A DNA stretch of 32,405 nucleotides from positions 1-32,405 of the forward strand of contig JAITQU010000040.1 in NCBI GenBank assembly GCA_031288735.1, in the 5' to 3' direction. The notes below the pieces were generated by a model, which saw nothing but the letters and a program-made list of their open reading frames with translations, did no database searches and was not told the origin of the DNA. Made by a program: the position numbers and the translations under genes. This stretch comes from Christensenellaceae bacterium (GTDB lineage: Bacteria; Bacillota; Clostridia; Christensenellales; DTU072). Shown piece after piece: positions 25,829 through 32,405 of this stretch. How positions within the stretch are numbered: the stretch's first letter is position 1; every line of letters begins with the position of its first letter.

Positions 25829-26599
25829 CTAGTGTGCTATTTCTGATAATGGTGCAAGTGAAATATTACTCTTTTTAAGTGATGCATTAATTTTTTTCAC
25901 AAAGTCTAATGCGTGGGCACCATCACCGTGAACACAGATGGAATCAGCTTCAATATTAATATCTTTACCATTTACCGTTGTGACCTTTTTTTCTTTAATC
26001 ATGCGAATAACTCTTAGAATGACTTTCTCATCATCAGTAATGAGCGCACCAGCTTTGCCACGTTTAACAAGAGATCCATCATCTTCATATCCTCGATCAG
26101 CAAAGACCTCTTTAGCCACTCTCAACCCTAGTTCAGAAGCCTGTGTAAGCATACAACTACCAGACAGTCCTAATAAAATAATATCAGGATCAATTTCTTT
26201 AATCCCTGTGCAAATCGCACGCGCAAGCTCAATATCCTTTGCCGCCATGTTATACATTGCACCATGTGGCTTAATGTGTTGTAGTTTAATGCCATAGGAC
26301 ATACAAAATGCAAGAATTGCACCAGTTTGGTATTGCACATAAGCTTTCATTTCGCTAGGTGTCACATCCATATTCCTTCTGCCAAATCCTAAAAGGTCAG
26401 GAAATCCAGGATGCCCACCCACTGCTATGTTTGCTTTTTTGCAAATGCTAACAGTTTTTGACATTACACAAGGGTCAGCTGCATGATATCCACATGCAAC
26501 GTTTGCAGATGTAATATAGCCTACAAGCTCTTCATCAGTGCCTAGTGTATAAACACCAAAGCTCTCACCTAAATCACAATTGAGATCAACCTTAAACAT
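25829..26599 (-). CDS. pxpA: 5-oxoprolinase subunit A (LamB/YcsF family)
   Basis: A subunit of the prokaryotic ATP-dependent 5-oxoprolinase PxpABC, which opens 5-oxoproline (pyroglutamate) to glutamate. The 256-residue protein shows the family marks VDLNCDLGESFG at the start, NVACGYHAADP, GGHPGFPDL, HIKPHGAMYN, ADRGYEDDGSLVKR and CVHGDGAHA. The frame is open to a TTG at 26611, but the ATG at 26599 directly precedes the conserved start and has AGAGGA upstream. It lies between the DUF1445 gene (16-base gap) and alr (12-base gap). Known family members act on the L-isomer; which isomer is used here is open. Confidence 0.93.
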   Translation of the reverse strand: MFKVDLNCDLGESFGVYTLGTDEELVGYITSANVACGYHAADPCVMSKTVSICKKANIAVGGHPGFPDLLGFGRRNMDVTPSEMKAYVQYQTGAILAFCMSYGIKLQHIKPHGAMYNMAAKDIELARAICTGIKEIDPDIILLGLSGSCMLTQASELGLRVAKEVFADRGYEDDGSLVKRGKAGALITDDEKVILRVIRMIKEKKVTTVNGKDINIEADSICVHGDGAHALDFVKKINASLKKSNISLAPLSEIAH

Positions 26600-26615
26600 A
26601 ATTCCTCTCAAAAAC

Positions 26616-27419
26616 CTAATCTTTCAAATCAATATTTTTTATATCTGTTATTAGCATGTGGCCAGGGGAATGTGTAATTACGAAATCAGGCTTCGAATTC
26701 ATTATTACTGACTGTGGTGTTACACCACAACACCAAAATACAGGCACTTCACCTTCTTTTATGTTAACACTATCTCCAAACTCAGGCTTGTCTAAATCCT
26801 TAATTCCTATTTTGCTAGGATCACCTATATGTATAGGTGCGCCATGAACTCTAGGCATTGCTTGAGTGATTGTTGTTGCTTTGACAACCTGATTATATGG
26901 TATAGGACGCATACTAACGACCATTTTCCCCGAGAAAACACCAGCTGGCAAGCAGTCAATATTAGTTATGTACATTGGGACATTTTTGCCTTCATCGATA
27001 TGCCTCACAGAGATACTAGATTCAATAAGGGAGGATTCAAATGAAAAGCTACAACCGATTAAAAAGGAAACGAAATCATCTCTCCAAAATTTTGAAACGT
27101 CTGTACACTCCAAATCCAGTATTCCGTTTCTATAAATTCGATATTTAGGAATATCCTTAGCGATGTCAGCATCCTTAGCAATATAATTAAGAGTTCTAGC
27201 TCCTATATCTGTTACCTCTAAAATAGGACATGACTTAGGATTTCGTTGTGCAAACAACAAAAAATCATAAGCCTTATCTTTTCTAAGAATAACAAGATTA
27301 GCTTGCGCAAAGCCTGCGCACATCCCAGAAGTATTCCATGTAATCTCGCCAGAACGAATCTTTTGACGAATTTCTCCAGGAGACACACTTGAATATTTGA
27401 AATTGTTTATTGCTTCCAT
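26616..27419 (-). CDS. DUF1445 / YcsI family protein (D-glutamate cyclase N-half homologue)
   Basis: A 267-residue protein of the putative hydro-lyase family (Bacillus YcsI, DUF1445). Landmarks are GEITWNTSGMCAGFAQANL, NPKSCPILEVTD, DFVSFLIGCSFSFE, VSMRPIP, THSPGHM and CCGVTPQ, with several conserved cysteines and histidines. In mammals the same domain forms the N-terminal part of mitochondrial D-glutamate cyclase (DGLUCY). The C-terminal part of that fusion corresponds to the separate gene at 29448-30518. It overlaps the end of pxpC by 13 bases and sits 16 bases before pxpA, so it is tightly coupled to 5-oxoprolinase. Its biochemical activity is not established. It may cooperate with the DUF4392 protein or prepare the substrate for Pxp. 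Confidence 0.88.
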   Translation of the reverse strand: MEAINNFKYSSVSPGEIRQKIRSGEITWNTSGMCAGFAQANLVILRKDKAYDFLLFAQRNPKSCPILEVTDIGARTLNYIAKDADIAKDIPKYRIYRNGILDLECTDVSKFWRDDFVSFLIGCSFSFESSLIESSISVRHIDEGKNVPMYITNIDCLPAGVFSGKMVVSMRPIPYNQVVKATTITQAMPRVHGAPIHIGDPSKIGIKDLDKPEFGDSVNIKEGEVPVFWCCGVTPQSVIMNSKPDFVITHSPGHMLITDIKNIDLKD

Positions 27420-28351
27420 AGTTTACTCACTTTCATTAGATATTTTTTTTCATTTAAATATATTTTATGCGCCTTTTCTAGACATATGTTCTCAAAACGT
27501 ATGGAATCATTTGGTCTTAGTTGTGCTAGTTTTTGTACATCAGTAGAAATAACAGTGGCAATCTTTGCATAACCGCCTGTGGTTTGTCTATCAGACATCA
27601 TTATGATTGGCATGCCAGATGAAGGTATCTGAACTCCACCAAGTGGCATTCCATCGGATATAATATCAACACCGTTTTTGCTCTCAACTACTGGACCATC
27701 TAGTTTAATTCCCATTCGGTCCGAATCCTTTGTAAGCTGATATGTTGACGTAAAGAATGTGTTTATTCCACTTTCGGTAAAATAGTCATCTTGCGGACCT
27801 AATATGACTCTAATATTGACAGGATTTTTAAATGATATAGATAAATTTATTGAATGTTTGTCAATGTTTTTAATGTTTGGTGTAGTTGAATTAAAAAAAA
27901 GCAGATCGTTAGCCTTCAGCGGTCTGCCAAGGTAACCACCAATTTTACATTTGATGTTTGTAGACAGACTGCCCATGATTTTTTTTAAAGCGAGCCCTTG
28001 ATTGAATGCTAGATAAGAGCGACAACCAACCTTAGCAAATTTACACTCAAGTACATCATCCTTTTTAACATAAATTGCGCGATACATTGGTATTGGCATC
28101 TTGTTTAACTCGGGTTTTATATCAGCCCCTGTGATAGCAATAACAGCATCCGAAGTGAATGTGGCAGAAAGACCGCCAATCGTTATTTCGATTCCAGCCA
28201 TGTCTTGAGAATTACCAACTAGACTGTTTGCAATAGCTAGTGATTTTTCATCCATGGCTCCTGATACTTGGAATCCATAATCCATATACCCGTGTCGGCC
28301 GCAATCTTGTATTGTACAAGCAGGTCCTACAGCATTAATTCGAATGCCCAC
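27407..28351 (-). CDS. pxpC: 5-oxoprolinase subunit C (KipA family)
   Basis: A subunit of the PxpABC 5-oxoprolinase, also called KipA or allophanate-hydrolase-subunit-2-like. With the GTG at 28351 it has 314 residues: GPACTIQDCGRHGYMDYG and VSGAMDEKSLAIAN at the start, AIAITGAD-like packing residues, LGPQDDYF, and the C-terminal signature DGMPLGGVQIPSSGMPI with MSDRQTTGGYAKIATV. The frame is open to 28450, but 28351 has a strong AGGAGGTG site and matches the family start. It overlaps the pxpB stop by 17 bases and the DUF1445 gene by 13, indicating coupled translation. Confidence 0.92.
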   Translation of the reverse strand: MGIRINAVGPACTIQDCGRHGYMDYGFQVSGAMDEKSLAIANSLVGNSQDMAGIEITIGGLSATFTSDAVIAITGADIKPELNKMPIPMYRAIYVKKDDVLECKFAKVGCRSYLAFNQGLALKKIMGSLSTNIKCKIGGYLGRPLKANDLLFFNSTTPNIKNIDKHSINLSISFKNPVNIRVILGPQDDYFTESGINTFFTSTYQLTKDSDRMGIKLDGPVVESKNGVDIISDGMPLGGVQIPSSGMPIIMMSDRQTTGGYAKIATVISTDVQKLAQLRPNDSIRFENICLEKAHKIYLNEKKYLMKVSKLWKQ

Positions 28352-29126
28352 AATGCACCTCCTCTTTGCAGACAAACATATTATAACTGACATCATTTTC
28401 GATATCACGATATTCTGATTCAGAAACTGAGTAAAATTTAATATATTCACCAGCCTTGAAAAGGAATGGCTCTAAGCGTGCTGGATCGTATGGCTTGATA
28501 GGGCTACGTCCTATCAATTGCCATCCACCAGGCGATGAAATTGGATAAATACCAGTCTGTTCTCCGCCAATCCCTACAGAACCTTGTGGAATGCTAACTC
28601 GAGGGTTTTTAAGCCTTGGAGTAATAAGTCTCTCATCCATTCCACCAAGGTAAGCAAAGCCTGGCAAAAATCCCAGCATGTATATTAAATATTCTCTTGA
28701 AGTATGAAGTTCAACGATTTCCTCTTGGCTAAGGCCTGTATGATTAGAAACAAATGGCATATCCTCTCCAAAGGCACCACCGTAAAAAACAGGAATATTA
28801 AGTACACGCTTATTAGTTGAAATTATATTATCATTAGAGTGCTCAATTAATCTATTTAAAACCTCTATAAGTTTGTTAAAAGTTATAAGAAGTGGATCAT
28901 AGTAAACTAGTAGAGACCGAAATGAAGGAACTGTTTCAGAAATGCCGATTGGACGGTTTTTTTTAATTGCATTGTATAGTTTACCCACCTTGTCATTCAA
29001 GGCTTCACTAATTTCGTTTCCAAATTCAACAACGATAGATAGATCGCCAGCTTTGAGAATACGCCCGCCCGCTGCGCTTTTTAAATTGTATCTATTATGG
29101 ATAATTCGATTAATAATTCCACCCAT
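28335..29126 (-). CDS. pxpB: 5-oxoprolinase subunit B (KipI family)
   Basis: A subunit of PxpABC, the KipI/allophanate-hydrolase-subunit-1 family. The 263-residue frame shows LKAGDLSIVVEFGNEIS, the core GFLPGFAYLGGMDERL, NPRVSIPQGSVGIGGEQ and SSPGGWQLIGRSP. In Bacillus subtilis KipI also inhibits the sporulation kinase KinA; nothing here tests that. The start is uncertain: the ATG at 29126 (or GTG at 29132) has no clear ribosome site, and the protein has about 25 residues before the usual family start. A 321-base gap separates it from the DUF4392 gene upstream, so it may have its own promoter. Confidence 0.88.
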   Translation of the reverse strand: MGGIINRIIHNRYNLKSAAGGRILKAGDLSIVVEFGNEISEALNDKVGKLYNAIKKNRPIGISETVPSFRSLLVYYDPLLITFNKLIEVLNRLIEHSNDNIISTNKRVLNIPVFYGGAFGEDMPFVSNHTGLSQEEIVELHTSREYLIYMLGFLPGFAYLGGMDERLITPRLKNPRVSIPQGSVGIGGEQTGIYPISSPGGWQLIGRSPIKPYDPARLEPFLFKAGEYIKFYSVSESEYRDIENDVSYNMFVCKEEVHCGHSN

Positions 29127-29447
29127 GCACACACCAAAACATATTCATAACTAAAAATTTTATATTTTAACGTAGTCTTAATTCAAAGCATTATTGAAAT
29201 TCCACGTAAAGTATAGCTCAAAAAATTTGGTAGAATTTTTCAATAATCATCTAATAACATGCTAATCTTGCAAAGCATATCTTAACATAGTAAATAAGAG
29301 TGTAGTTTTATAATTATTAAAAAAGCATCATAACTTTCGAGATATCAAATTTAAAATTAATCTAAGAATTTCACTGCTTATAATCTAAAAAATCACGGAA
29401 ATATCTAGATCATTGGCTATTAAAATTTAGATTAATTAATTTCGGAA
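29127..29447. other. Intergenic gap inside the D-amino-acid cluster
   Basis: This AT-rich gap separates the first two genes of the cluster from pxpB. On the minus strand a TATACT (29210-29215 complement) could be a -10, but no -35 at proper spacing is present. No terminator hairpin is seen, so read-through is possible. No gene is seen. Confidence 0.35.
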
Positions 29448-30518
29448 TTAGTTATCAAAGAAACCCAACTCTATCGTTTTTTGAAACCATGTAGCACATG
29501 TTTCCTTAAGCTTAGGTGCATAAGAAATGCATTCACGCATGAGAGAAACGATTGTCATAACAGTTTGCTTATCAAATCCGTCAACTGAAGGAATTAAATC
29601 CCCATACATGTCAACCATTCCACAACGAGAGGCCGTAATCATCGTTTGTCCTACTAACTCAGGAGTTGGCATTATGGAGTCCTTATTCAAAAGAAACGAA
29701 AGTGCAGCAATAACACCATATGCGCCCCAGTCAGAAACTGTTGCAGTAAGAATAACTTCAGAAGCCGTTTTAGCTAAAATCCCACCATTGCATCCACATC
29801 GGCATGCCGTGGCTTTTGCATACGGAATGTATTTTGCAATATGGTCTTTAATGGTACCCATTCCCATTTCATTACCTAGATCACCTATTGCAAATGTCTT
29901 TACTCCTTTGTCTTTTAGGAATTGAAAAAACACATCGGTTTTTGCTTCATACTCGCTCATATTAAGGCCAGTTGCATTGTGGTAAACTCCAATACTGTTA
30001 GAACCAGGTGCCTCAATTGCAATAACTGCCTTTGGAAGACCATAAATTTTTACAAGATTCTCGCTTTGACTTAAGGCTTGAGACTGATTTTTTGTAAAAG
30101 TAATTACACCCATAGAAATTGGATATTGCTTTAACTCTTCGATATCCGTATACAGGTGTAGTCCCATATCATAAGCCATATTCTTAACAGCGATGAGATT
30201 ATCAGCAGGGCATACAATTACAGCTTTTGCACCAAATGCATGATATAGAGCACGAGCTAAAAGCATAGCACCGTTAATTCCATCCATCTCAGCTTTCTTA
30301 TGTGGCAATAGAACAAACCCCACCATAATGAAAACAATATCATCCTTTTTTATAATATTTATAAGTTGTTCAGCAAAATTTAAAGTGAGTGGACGTTTAG
30401 TGTATTCTCTAGCACCCTTATATAGTATTCGAGAAACGCCATAGCCTCTCGGATCTAAATTAGTAAGATCATCCAAATTTTGACCAATGTTTAGTTTTGT
30501 TAATTCTTCTTGGTTCAT
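29448..30518 (-). CDS. DUF4392 protein (D-glutamate cyclase C-half homologue)
   Basis: Likely forms or cleaves the lactam between D-glutamate and 5-oxo-D-proline. The 356-residue protein matches the C-terminal domain of mammalian mitochondrial D-glutamate cyclase (DUF4392). Landmarks are FIMVGFVLLPHKKAEMDGINGA, AIEAPGSNSIGVYHNATG, FAIGDLGNEMGMG, ACRCGCNGG and VSDWGAYG. The mammalian enzyme is a DUF1445-DUF4392 fusion; here the other half is the gene at 26616-27419. The ATG has GAGGAA six bases upstream, and the gene follows the D-amino acid transaminase by 58 bases. The Cys/Gly-rich ACRCGCNGG stretch and the acidic glycine motif are candidate active-site elements, by inference. Confidence 0.85.
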   Translation of the reverse strand: MNQEELTKLNIGQNLDDLTNLDPRGYGVSRILYKGAREYTKRPLTLNFAEQLINIIKKDDIVFIMVGFVLLPHKKAEMDGINGAMLLARALYHAFGAKAVIVCPADNLIAVKNMAYDMGLHLYTDIEELKQYPISMGVITFTKNQSQALSQSENLVKIYGLPKAVIAIEAPGSNSIGVYHNATGLNMSEYEAKTDVFFQFLKDKGVKTFAIGDLGNEMGMGTIKDHIAKYIPYAKATACRCGCNGGILAKTASEVILTATVSDWGAYGVIAALSFLLNKDSIMPTPELVGQTMITASRCGMVDMYGDLIPSVDGFDKQTVMTIVSLMRECISYAPKLKETCATWFQKTIELGFFDN

Positions 30519-30576
30519 TTCAGTTTCCTCATATGGTTTGCATTAATTTTAGAGATTGAGCTAAAAGGCCTAGTTT

Positions 30577-31419
30577 TTATTTTTCAGTTTCTTCGAGATA
30601 CTCTTCGAACAAAGCGTTTTGTATTTTACTTAGGAGCTCAGGAGCCTTTCCACCGACAGGCTTGCCGTCAATTGAAGATACGCCCATAGCAAGTTGACCA
30701 GCACTTGATACTATAACTTCGTCAGCAGAGAAAAGTTCTTCCAATGTAAACGTTGTTTCGTCGACAGGTATTAATAGTTTTTTACACATTTTAATAATGT
30801 GCATTCTTGTTATGCCAGGTAAAATTAGATGGTCAGTAGGTGCTGTAATGAATTTGCCGTTCTTTAGTATTGAAACATTACTATGTGCACATTCAGTTAC
30901 CTTTCCAGCTCTATGTAGTATAGTCTCTTGGCAACCGATACTTTCAGCTTTCTGAGATGCCATAACGCTAGGTAAAAGATTTAAGGTTTTAATATTGCAA
31001 TGTAAAAATCTAGTATCCTCCATTGTTATAACCTTCAAACGGGTCGCTGGATCCTTTACCGTTGCAGGCTTCAAAACAATCCAGATATTTGCTACGATCT
31101 TTGGATCGAATGAGTGGTTTCGAATTTGAGTACCACGTGTAGCTTGCCAGTAAACAAAAAGATCACCTGTATCTACTTTTTTAACCATATCATAAAGAAT
31201 TGATTTCATTTCTTCTTTAGTGTGTGGGATATTAATATCTAAAAGTCCAGCACTGTTATAAAATCTGTCAATATGATCATTTAACGCATAGATTCTGTAA
31301 TTATGACTGTATGTTGCATCATATACGCCATCACCAAAAAAGTGGACACGGTCGTTAAATGGTACGGTTAGTTCATCTAACTCAGCAAACTTGCCATTGT
31401 AATATCCTAGGTTTTTCAA
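30577..31419 (-). CDS. dat: D-amino acid transaminase
   Basis: A PLP class-IV aminotransferase that exchanges amino groups between D-alanine and 2-oxoglutarate to give D-glutamate and pyruvate. The 280-residue protein has DRVHFFGDGVYDAT, YWQATRGTQIRNHSF, the PLP lysine K144 in CNIKTLNLLP, and TECAHSNVSI. The R100-N-H102 pair and Y33 match the carboxylate-binding residues that distinguish D-amino acid transaminases from branched-chain enzymes of the same fold (R98, H100 and Y31 in the Bacillus enzyme). The start is TTG, with GGAGG eight bases upstream and a strong promoter ahead. It heads the minus-strand cluster. With the alr gene at the other end it offers a route from alanine to D-glutamate without a glutamate racemase. 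Confidence 0.92.
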   Translation of the reverse strand: MKNLGYYNGKFAELDELTVPFNDRVHFFGDGVYDATYSHNYRIYALNDHIDRFYNSAGLLDINIPHTKEEMKSILYDMVKKVDTGDLFVYWQATRGTQIRNHSFDPKIVANIWIVLKPATVKDPATRLKVITMEDTRFLHCNIKTLNLLPSVMASQKAESIGCQETILHRAGKVTECAHSNVSILKNGKFITAPTDHLILPGITRMHIIKMCKKLLIPVDETTFTLEELFSADEVIVSSAGQLAMGVSSIDGKPVGGKAPELLSKIQNALFEEYLEETEK

Positions 31420-31483
31420 ATTGAATTCCTCCCAAATTAATAATATTGAAAATAAAGTTTAAGGATCTAATATCTTTGTTAAT

Positions 31484-31512
31484 ATTATATTACTTAGAAA
31501 AATAAATGTAAA
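31484..31512 (-). promoter_or_regulatory. Promoter of the D-amino-acid / 5-oxoproline cluster
   Basis: On the minus strand, TTTACA (31507-31512) is followed by a 17-bp spacer and a perfect TATAAT (31484-31489). Transcription should start near 31476, giving a leader of about 55 nt before the TTG start of dat. Confidence 0.65.
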
Positions 31513-31707
31513 TCGATTTAATATTCTTACACGTTTTGAAGACTGTAATGTAGAATGTAAAATGAATTGTCGCAGAAAATTGAAAATTTTCAGACCGACA
31601 AAGAACATAAATTTCTCACTGAACAGATGTTCGGAATCCTGTTAAAAAATTTTTGTTGTGGAAAACACTTGTCTAAAGATCATAGTGATAACTACCAAAG
31701 ACGGGTG

Positions 31708-31736
31708 TTGACAAAGAACATCCTAAATGCTAATAT
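31708..31736 (+). promoter_or_regulatory. Promoter of the RHS/WapA-like gene
   Basis: A perfect TTGACA (31708-31713), a 17-bp spacer and TAATAT (31731-31736). A second TTGACA at 31868-31873 has only a poor -10. Using the first gives a leader of about 180 nt that begins with a long hairpin. Confidence 0.5.
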
Positions 31737-31753
31737 AATATTAGTGAATTTTG

Positions 31754-31812
31754 AACAATCATGCCTCTTGCCACAATGAGTTGTATCCTTTGTACAGGCA
31801 AGATAGATTGTT
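31754..31812 (+). other. Long bulged hairpin at the 5' end of the leader
   Basis: Nested pairings: AACAATC (31754-31760) with GATTGTT (31806-31812), TCTTGCC (31766-31772) with GGCAAGA (31797-31803), and inner ACAA with TTGT. It starts about 10 nt after the predicted transcription start. It could be an mRNA-stabilising or regulatory leader element. No T-run follows, so it is not a simple terminator. Confidence 0.4.
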
Positions 31813-31921
31813 GGTCGTTTTGGATTCTTGTTAATCGAGATATAAGATATTTACAACGTTATGATGGTTGACATAGTTAATGATTTAATTGCATACAGAA
31901 GTTTTTTTAAAGGAGTAATTT

Positions 31922-32405
31922 ATGCCGAGACCTGACAAAACACGATTTCAACTAATAAACTTATTCAGAAACACACAAAAAGGGCATATTTTACGAATAG
32001 GCATTATAGGATTAATTTTGATATCCGTAATGCTTTTTTCAATTTTTAATCCAACACTTACAGGTTATGCCGAATCTCTAAACGCAAAAACTGATGATAC
32101 TGCATTGAAAGTGGAACCTTCTGGTTTTTCTAATGAATCATTTAACGACGATGAAAACAAAAACAATAAAGATATATTAGAAACTGTTGACAGTGGCGTT
32201 AATCCCTTAAGACATCCTTTGAAGTGGAATCAAAACTATAACAGTGATGCGTATGTTTTATCTGAGGATACTGAGAGTCGAACTGCAAAAGAGAAACATT
32301 TCTTAATGAGTGATGGCTCATATAATCTCATAAGTTATGCAGAAGATATTCATTATTTAGATGAAGATGGCAAGTTTAAGGAAATAGACAATACGCTTGA
32401 AAAAG
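31922..32405 (+). CDS. Start of a large secreted RHS/WapA-like surface protein (runs off the edge)
   Basis: The first 161 codons are open to the window end. The ATG is preceded by AAAGGAG at good spacing. A positively charged N-terminus and one hydrophobic signal segment (about 34-55, with GYAES as likely cleavage region) predict export. After an acidic Asn/Asp-rich linker comes KHFLMSDGSYNLISY and then AEDIHYLDEDGKFKEIDNTL. This phrase pattern is typical of the N-terminal region of very long wall-associated RHS/YD-repeat or DNRLRE-type proteins of Gram-positive bacteria. Those are often contact-dependent toxins or surface structures. The C-terminus, which would settle the type, is outside the window. 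Confidence 0.7.
   Translation, partial: MPRPDKTRFQLINLFRNTQKGHILRIGIIGLILISVMLFSIFNPTLTGYAESLNAKTDDTALKVEPSGFSNESFNDDENKNNKDILETVDSGVNPLRHPLKWNQNYNSDAYVLSEDTESRTAKEKHFLMSDGSYNLISYAEDIHYLDEDGKFKEIDNTLEK

Noticed and set aside
25938-26297. 119-codon plus-strand frame inside pxpA
   Set aside because: Antisense shadow of a clearly conserved gene, without ribosome site.
29205-29245. Promoter for pxpB with TTGAAA and TATACT
   Set aside because: The spacer would be 22 bp, outside the working range.
31567-31779. 70-codon plus-strand frame starting with TTG
   Set aside because: No ribosome site, no family resemblance, and it overlaps the promoter and leader hairpin of the next gene.

Overview
The window is AT-rich DNA from a low-G+C Gram-positive bacterium (Bacillota). 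An anaerobic Clostridia- or Christensenellales-like lineage is my best inference. Supporting signs are strong AGGAGG-type ribosome sites, frequent GTG/TTG starts, the gene order M16 peptidase-dUTPase-FtsK-RimO-CinA-RecA, a rubrerythrin, and MBG/YDG-type and RHS/WapA-like surface proteins. No rRNA, tRNA or CRISPR array was seen.

Layout. 1-749: non-coding, with a 374-bp deletion relic of an IS256-family element (about 218-591) directly upstream of the first promoter. 750-7631: three separately promoted membrane-anchored cyclic-di-GMP proteins, namely a PAS-PAS-GGDEF diguanylate cyclase, a sensor/degenerate-GGDEF/EAL phosphodiesterase, and a degenerate GGDEF-EAL protein with a long polar tail. 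7947-8528 (-): rubrerythrin. 8529-9259: a gene-free stretch with a candidate small RNA and a short relic of the same IS256 terminus. 9260-11551: a large extracellular membrane-anchored repeat protein. 11816-13540: a cytoplasmic GH35 beta-galactosidase. 13919-21591: a compact housekeeping operon (M16 zinc peptidase, dimeric dUTPase, FtsK/SpoIIIE, RimO, a CinA lacking its first domain, RecA). 21663-22901: an exported LCAT-like lipase. 22902-23839: a gene-poor AT-rich stretch. 23840-24562: a YhhN-family membrane protein. 24707-31419 (-): a seven-gene D-amino-acid / 5-oxoproline cluster. 31922 to the end: the start of a large secreted RHS/WapA-like protein.

The most interesting region is the minus-strand cluster, in transcription order: D-amino acid transaminase, DUF4392 (C-terminal half of the D-glutamate cyclase DGLUCY), pxpB, pxpC, DUF1445 (N-terminal half of DGLUCY, YcsI), pxpA, alanine racemase. 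Mammalian D-glutamate cyclase is a fusion of DUF1445 and DUF4392; here the halves are separate genes in one gene cluster with the ATP-dependent 5-oxoprolinase PxpABC. The flanking enzymes make D-alanine and exchange amino groups between D-alanine and D-glutamate. I infer a D-glutamate / 5-oxoproline salvage or balancing module that links peptidoglycan D-amino acids to cyclised glutamate. The enzyme identities are well supported; the combined pathway is a hypothesis.

Calls come from reading motifs by eye; no database search was possible. Several starts were moved from the longest open frame to a start with a better ribosome site, as stated in each entry.
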